Positions 60,708 to 64,000 of a DNA stretch of 64,000 nt are shown here, one piece after another. This DNA comes from Synechococcus sp. CBW1002 (GTDB lineage Bacteria > Cyanobacteriota > Cyanobacteriia > PCC-6307 > Cyanobiaceae): the NCBI RefSeq assembly GCF_015840915.1, contig NZ_CP060398.1:930001-994000 (forward strand), read 5' to 3'. The position numbers were made by a program, and so were the translations under genes. The notes beneath the pieces are model-generated. The model was given only the letters and a program-made list of their open reading frames with translations, was not told the DNA's origin and made no database searches. Within the stretch, counting starts at the first letter, position 1. Every line of letters begins with the position of its first letter.

Positions 60708-61523
60708 ATGCCCCCGTTGAAGCTGATCTACATCACCAGCAATAGCCATAGCGGTTCCACCTTGCTGGATATGTTGATCGGCTCCCATTCTGCCTGCCTG
60801 ACCCTGGGTGAAATCCATAAACTCACCGCTAAATCGGAAGGGGAATGTGCCTGCGGGGCATCCAGTTTTGCCACCTGCCTGTTCTGGCAGGACGTGTCCA
60901 GCCGGCTTGAGGCCTCCGGCTCACCGCCCCTGGCCGAGCTGCAGATCCACGCCACCGAACCGGCAGCGTTTCGGGACGCCAATCGCCGCCTGCTGACGGT
61001 GCTGCAGCAGAAGACAGGGTGCGCGGTGTTCGTCGATTCCTCCAAGAAACTCTCCCGCCTGAAGCTGTTGCTGCAGGACCCCGATCTGCAGGTGCTGCCG
61101 GTGCACATCGTGCGGCGGCCGGAAGGCGTGGTGTGCTCCAACATCGCCAAGGGACGCCCCTGGCGTGAAGAGCTGGAGACCTACCACCGCAATCTCTGGC
61201 CCCGCTACGACCTGCTCCGCCATCATCCCCATCTGCTCGTGTCCTACGAGAGCCTCTGTCGCCAGCCGGAACAGGTGCTGGGGCGGATCATGCAGGCGGC
61301 CGGACTCGCCTTTGAGCCCGACCAGCTGGACTGGACCCGGCACGAGCATCACAACGTCAACGGCAACAAGCGCACGCGCACCAGCCGCGCCTCCACGATC
61401 CGCCTCGACGAACGCTGGCGGCGTCAGCTCTCCCGCCGGCAGCGGCTGGCGATCCGGCTGGCGCAGGCGCGCTTCCGCCTGCGGTTGCTGCTGCGGTTCG
61501 GGCTCTGGCCGCGGCCCCTCTGA
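60708..61523 (+). CDS. Sulfotransferase
   Basis: 271 residues. PAPS-binding loop 'YITSNSHSGSTLLDMLIGSH' and 3'-phosphate region 'HIVRRPEGVVCSNIAKG' are present, with 'AVFVDSSKKLSRLKLLL' between them. The small cysteine cluster 'GECACGASSFATC' is typical of bacterial carbohydrate-type sulfotransferases. It is paralogous to the enzyme at 62553-63500, with similar layout and C-terminal basic helices. It probably adds sulfate to a glycan made by the adjacent transferases. Confidence 0.88.
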   Translation: MPPLKLIYITSNSHSGSTLLDMLIGSHSACLTLGEIHKLTAKSEGECACGASSFATCLFWQDVSSRLEASGSPPLAELQIHATEPAAFRDANRRLLTVLQQKTGCAVFVDSSKKLSRLKLLLQDPDLQVLPVHIVRRPEGVVCSNIAKGRPWREELETYHRNLWPRYDLLRHHPHLLVSYESLCRQPEQVLGRIMQAAGLAFEPDQLDWTRHEHHNVNGNKRTRTSRASTIRLDERWRRQLSRRQRLAIRLAQARFRLRLLLRFGLWPRPL

Positions 61524-61524
61524 G

Positions 61525-62553
61525 ATGGGTGTGAGGCCCACCGGCATGCGGCGCCTGGCCCCCTGGAGCTGGGCTTTGGCCCGGTTGCGGCTGGCTGTGG
61601 TGATCATCTGCGAGCGGCTGGATCAGCCGCGCCGGGGCCGGCGTTGGCTGGAGCGCTGGTGCCGCGCTCCCGGCGCTGCCCCCCTGTTGCTCGAAGCCCT
61701 GGCCTTGCGCTGTTGCGCCGATGGCGACGTCGCAGCGGCCCTGGAACTGTTCATCCGCCTCTGGTCCGACTGGGGCAGCAGCGAGCTGTTGTATCGCCTG
61801 TTGTTCCGCCGCCGCTTCCGCTCCGCCCACGCCCGCGACCATGCCCTGCTGCTGCAGAGGATCGCGGCGGCTGAGCCGCTGCCGGCCCACTTCCGTGCCT
61901 ATGGCGCCATCGCCTGGGCCTACCGCACCCTGGAAGACCAGGATCCCGAGTCGATGGCGGCGGCAGTGGCGCCGATCGCCCGGCTGGCCGAAGAGCTGGA
62001 GGCGGATCCCGGAACGCCCAGCTGTGGGCGGGAGGATCGGGAGAACAGGGCCAAGCTGCTGATCTCCTGTTACACCGTGCTGGGGCGCCTGCACTTCTCC
62101 CTGGAGGATTTTCAGGCCTTCTCCGCTGTGGCGCGGCGTTCTGCCCAGTTGGCCGAGCAGCTTGATCTCGATCGGATCGACGCCGATGTGAGCTATCGCC
62201 TGCTCAGCAATCTGCTGCGTTGCCTCGGCTGCTCCTGGCTGGAGGCCTGGTCGCGCCAGGATGCTGCCGCCCTGGCTCAGGTGACGACCCGCATCGAGGC
62301 GGTGGTGCGGGAGGCCCAGTCGCCCCGGCACCAGGCCTCCCCTGCCCGCGAAGACCATGCCGGTTTCGCGCGCCAGGTGGCGGCTGCCCTGACAGGACTC
62401 AGCCTGGAGGACCGGCGGCTGGAGCCCCTCTATCCCCTGGTGGCGCTGCTGTTCAAGAAAAAGGTCGATGGCCACGGCTTTCGCACCCGGATCGCACCGG
62501 CGCTGCAGCGCTACCGCGATGCCGCCCTGCCCGGGTTGCCCACTTCATCCTGA
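61525..62553 (+). CDS. Helical protein of unknown function in the glycan locus
   Basis: 342 residues, almost entirely alpha-helical, with repeated 'A.A.aL.L..R.' periodicity that suggests degenerate TPR-like hairpins ('LLLEALALRCCADGDVAAALELFIRLW', 'KLLISCYTVLGRLHFSLEDFQAFSAVARRSAQLAEQL'). It starts one base after the first sulfotransferase stop. Its own stop overlaps the next ATG (TGATG). The tight coupling to two sulfotransferases implies a shared role, perhaps as a scaffold, but no enzyme motif is visible. Confidence 0.75.
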   Translation: MGVRPTGMRRLAPWSWALARLRLAVVIICERLDQPRRGRRWLERWCRAPGAAPLLLEALALRCCADGDVAAALELFIRLWSDWGSSELLYRLLFRRRFRSAHARDHALLLQRIAAAEPLPAHFRAYGAIAWAYRTLEDQDPESMAAAVAPIARLAEELEADPGTPSCGREDRENRAKLLISCYTVLGRLHFSLEDFQAFSAVARRSAQLAEQLDLDRIDADVSYRLLSNLLRCLGCSWLEAWSRQDAAALAQVTTRIEAVVREAQSPRHQASPAREDHAGFARQVAAALTGLSLEDRRLEPLYPLVALLFKKKVDGHGFRTRIAPALQRYRDAALPGLPTSS

Positions 62554-63500
62554 TGACGGTTGCGTTGATGTCGTCTTCGCCTGAGTCCCGGCACCTGCTG
62601 CCGCCCCTGCGGGTGCTCTACATCACCAGTCGCGGCCACAGCGGTTCCACCCTGCTGGATCTGTTGCTCAGCGGTCATTCCGGCCTCACCAGTGTGGGTG
62701 AGATCAAGATGCTTTCCGCCACTGATCGCAGCCGCAAGCGCTGCAGCTGCCATGGCCTCGATCCTCTCGAGTGTCCCTACTGGAGGTCCGTGCAGGACCA
62801 GCTGCGGGCCAGTACGGGCCTGAGCTTTGACGCCCTGCGGCTCGATAGCGTCGACCCCTGGGTGAACCATGGCCACAACCTGGCGCTCTACGAGAGTGTG
62901 GCGGCGGTGAGCGGTTGCCGAACGATCGTGGATTCCTCCAAGAGTCTGCCGCGGTTGCGTGATCTTCTCCAGGGCCAGGAGCTTTACGGCGGCTATGACC
63001 TGCTGCCGATTCATCTGCTGCGCGGCCCCCTGGGACTGGTGCACAGCTATGTCAAGAAGGGCGCTGATCTTCGCGAGGTTTGTTACAACTACGCCAATGG
63101 TTATTTCCGTGCTGATGACCTGCTCCATCGCCGCCGCCATCTGTTGGTGCACTACGAGCGCCTCGCCGGCCAACCGCGCCGTGAACTGCAGCGGCTGATG
63201 ACGGCGATCGGTCTGCCCTTCGAGGAGGCCCAGATGGACTGGGGCCACGGACCGCGCCGCAACATCCATGGCAACGACATGCGCTTCAAGGCGGGCGGAC
63301 CGATCCGGCTCGATCGGTCCTGGAGGCGTGGACTCACCCCTCTGCAGATCCTGCAGGTGCTGTGGTTCACCCTGCCGGTGCGCCTGCGGCAGCGACGGCT
63401 CACCAGTCGGCGGCTGATGCGGTTGTGGCGGCTGCGTTACAAGCCTGCCGCCATGGCTTCAGGGAGCCGGGGCAGGGCCTCGCGGAGCCGGCGGGATTGA
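62553..63500 (+). CDS. Sulfotransferase (second paralogue)
   Basis: 315 residues. PAPS loop 'YITSRGHSGSTLLDLLLSGHSGLTSVGEIKML', 'TIVDSSKSLPRLRDLL' and 'HLLRGPLGLVHSYVKKGADL' match the first sulfotransferase in order. The cysteine pair is in 'KRCSCHGLDPLECPYW'. The ATG overlaps the previous stop; an ATG at 62568 is an alternative. Two linked sulfotransferases of different length suggest sulfation at two positions or on two sugars. Confidence 0.88.
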   Translation: MTVALMSSSPESRHLLPPLRVLYITSRGHSGSTLLDLLLSGHSGLTSVGEIKMLSATDRSRKRCSCHGLDPLECPYWRSVQDQLRASTGLSFDALRLDSVDPWVNHGHNLALYESVAAVSGCRTIVDSSKSLPRLRDLLQGQELYGGYDLLPIHLLRGPLGLVHSYVKKGADLREVCYNYANGYFRADDLLHRRRHLLVHYERLAGQPRRELQRLMTAIGLPFEEAQMDWGHGPRRNIHGNDMRFKAGGPIRLDRSWRRGLTPLQILQVLWFTLPVRLRQRRLTSRRLMRLWRLRYKPAAMASGSRGRASRSRRD

Positions 63501-64000
63501 TGGGGGATCCCCTGTTGCCGCCGTCGCCCGGGCCAGTGCTGCTCTACATCGATGCGCTCAAGGCCGGTGGCGCCGAGCGCATCACCCTGCAGTGGGCCCA
63601 GTGGTTGCAGCAGGCCGGCCTGCCGGTGCTGCTGCTCACCCGCCACGGGCCGGAGCGCGATTTCTACCCCCTGCCCGCCGGTCTGGATCGCCGCGTCGAG
63701 CTGCCCGAGCCCCGCTGGCTCAAGGCCCTTGGCTGGTGGGGCTTCCCGTGGCGGTTGCTGCGGCTGCGCAGGCTGCTGCGTCAGCTGCGCCCCTGCCTGG
63801 CGCTGGGGATCACGACCCTGCCGGCGATCAAGCTGCTGCTGGTCAGCGCCGGGCTGCCCTGGGCCGTGGTGGTGTCGGAGCGCAACTATCCGCCCGCCAA
63901 GCCGCCCGCCCTGCCCTGGCGCTGGCTGCGCCGGCTCACCTATCCGCGCGCGGCGGCCCACCTCGTACAGACCCGCCGCACCCTGGCCTGGCTGGCCACC
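63500..64000 (+). CDS. Glycosyltransferase, N-terminal part (runs off the window)
   Basis: 167 codons to the window edge. The GT4-type N-terminal domain is clear: 'VLLYIDALKAGGAERITLQWAQWLQQAGLPVLLLTRHGPERDFYPLP', then 'LAGITTLPAIKLLLVSAGLPWAVVVSERN' type strands. 'GGAER' is the usual first motif. The ATG overlaps the stop of the second sulfotransferase (TGATG), so it is part of the same transcript. The donor-binding half lies outside the window. Confidence 0.85.
   Translation, partial: MGDPLLPPSPGPVLLYIDALKAGGAERITLQWAQWLQQAGLPVLLLTRHGPERDFYPLPAGLDRRVELPEPRWLKALGWWGFPWRLLRLRRLLRQLRPCLALGITTLPAIKLLLVSAGLPWAVVVSERNYPPAKPPALPWRWLRRLTYPRAAAHLVQTRRTLAWLAT

Overview
The window is chromosomal DNA from a high-GC picocyanobacterium of the Synechococcus/Cyanobium type. 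The evidence is psaC (photosystem I), ndhS (NDH-1 complex), a cyanobacterial-type heme oxygenase, a chorismate lyase of the plastoquinone route, a CphA-type ATP-grasp enzyme, and HIP1 octamers (for example 1666-1673, 47093-47100, 55067-55074). Most genes are packed tightly, with short or overlapping junctions. No CRISPR array, rRNA operon or prophage was seen.

Layout. 1-13.2 kb is mostly core genome: the end of a secreted PhoX-like phosphatase, ligA, a SprT-like metalloprotease, several picocyanobacterial hypotheticals, chorismate lyase, mnmG, and a formaldehyde-detoxification pair (S-formylglutathione hydrolase and class III alcohol dehydrogenase) separated by a YHS-domain gene. 13.3-16.2 kb is decaying DNA. 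It holds an aldose sugar dehydrogenase gene broken by a 5-bp tandem duplication, and a transketolase-derived fragment into which an ISAs1-family element (with a 10-bp target duplication) has inserted. 16.2-20.7 kb is a visibly AT-richer four-gene minus-strand operon: a CphA-like ATP-grasp ligase with a vestigial Mur-ligase tail, a probable hot-dog-fold protein, a cytochrome P450 and an HxE-type non-heme iron oxygenase. It lies between the intact transketolase gene and the transketolase fragment, and is the best candidate here for an undescribed biosynthetic system.

20.8-27.0 kb is core again: tkt, fabF, acpP, psaC, glmS. 27.1-31.1 kb is a nested insertion: a sulfotransferase gene is split by an IS3-family element, whose orfB is in turn split by an IS66-family element. 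31-56 kb is mostly housekeeping and metabolism: manC, rimM, ndhS, rnc, rnpB, tRNA-Arg(CCT), an SPFH protein coupled to a frameshifted aspartyl protease, a FetAB-like ABC pair, glgP, a CPA2 antiporter, glycolate dehydrogenase subunits GlcE and GlcF, a four-carbon acid-sugar kinase, icd and heme oxygenase.

56.4-64 kb is a plus-strand run of glycosyltransferases, an ABC exporter, two paralogous sulfotransferases and a helical protein of unknown function, several with overlapping stop/start codons. It looks like part of a surface-glycan locus that may make a sulfated polysaccharide. manC (GDP-mannose supply) and the dead sulfotransferase at 27-31 kb fit the same theme.
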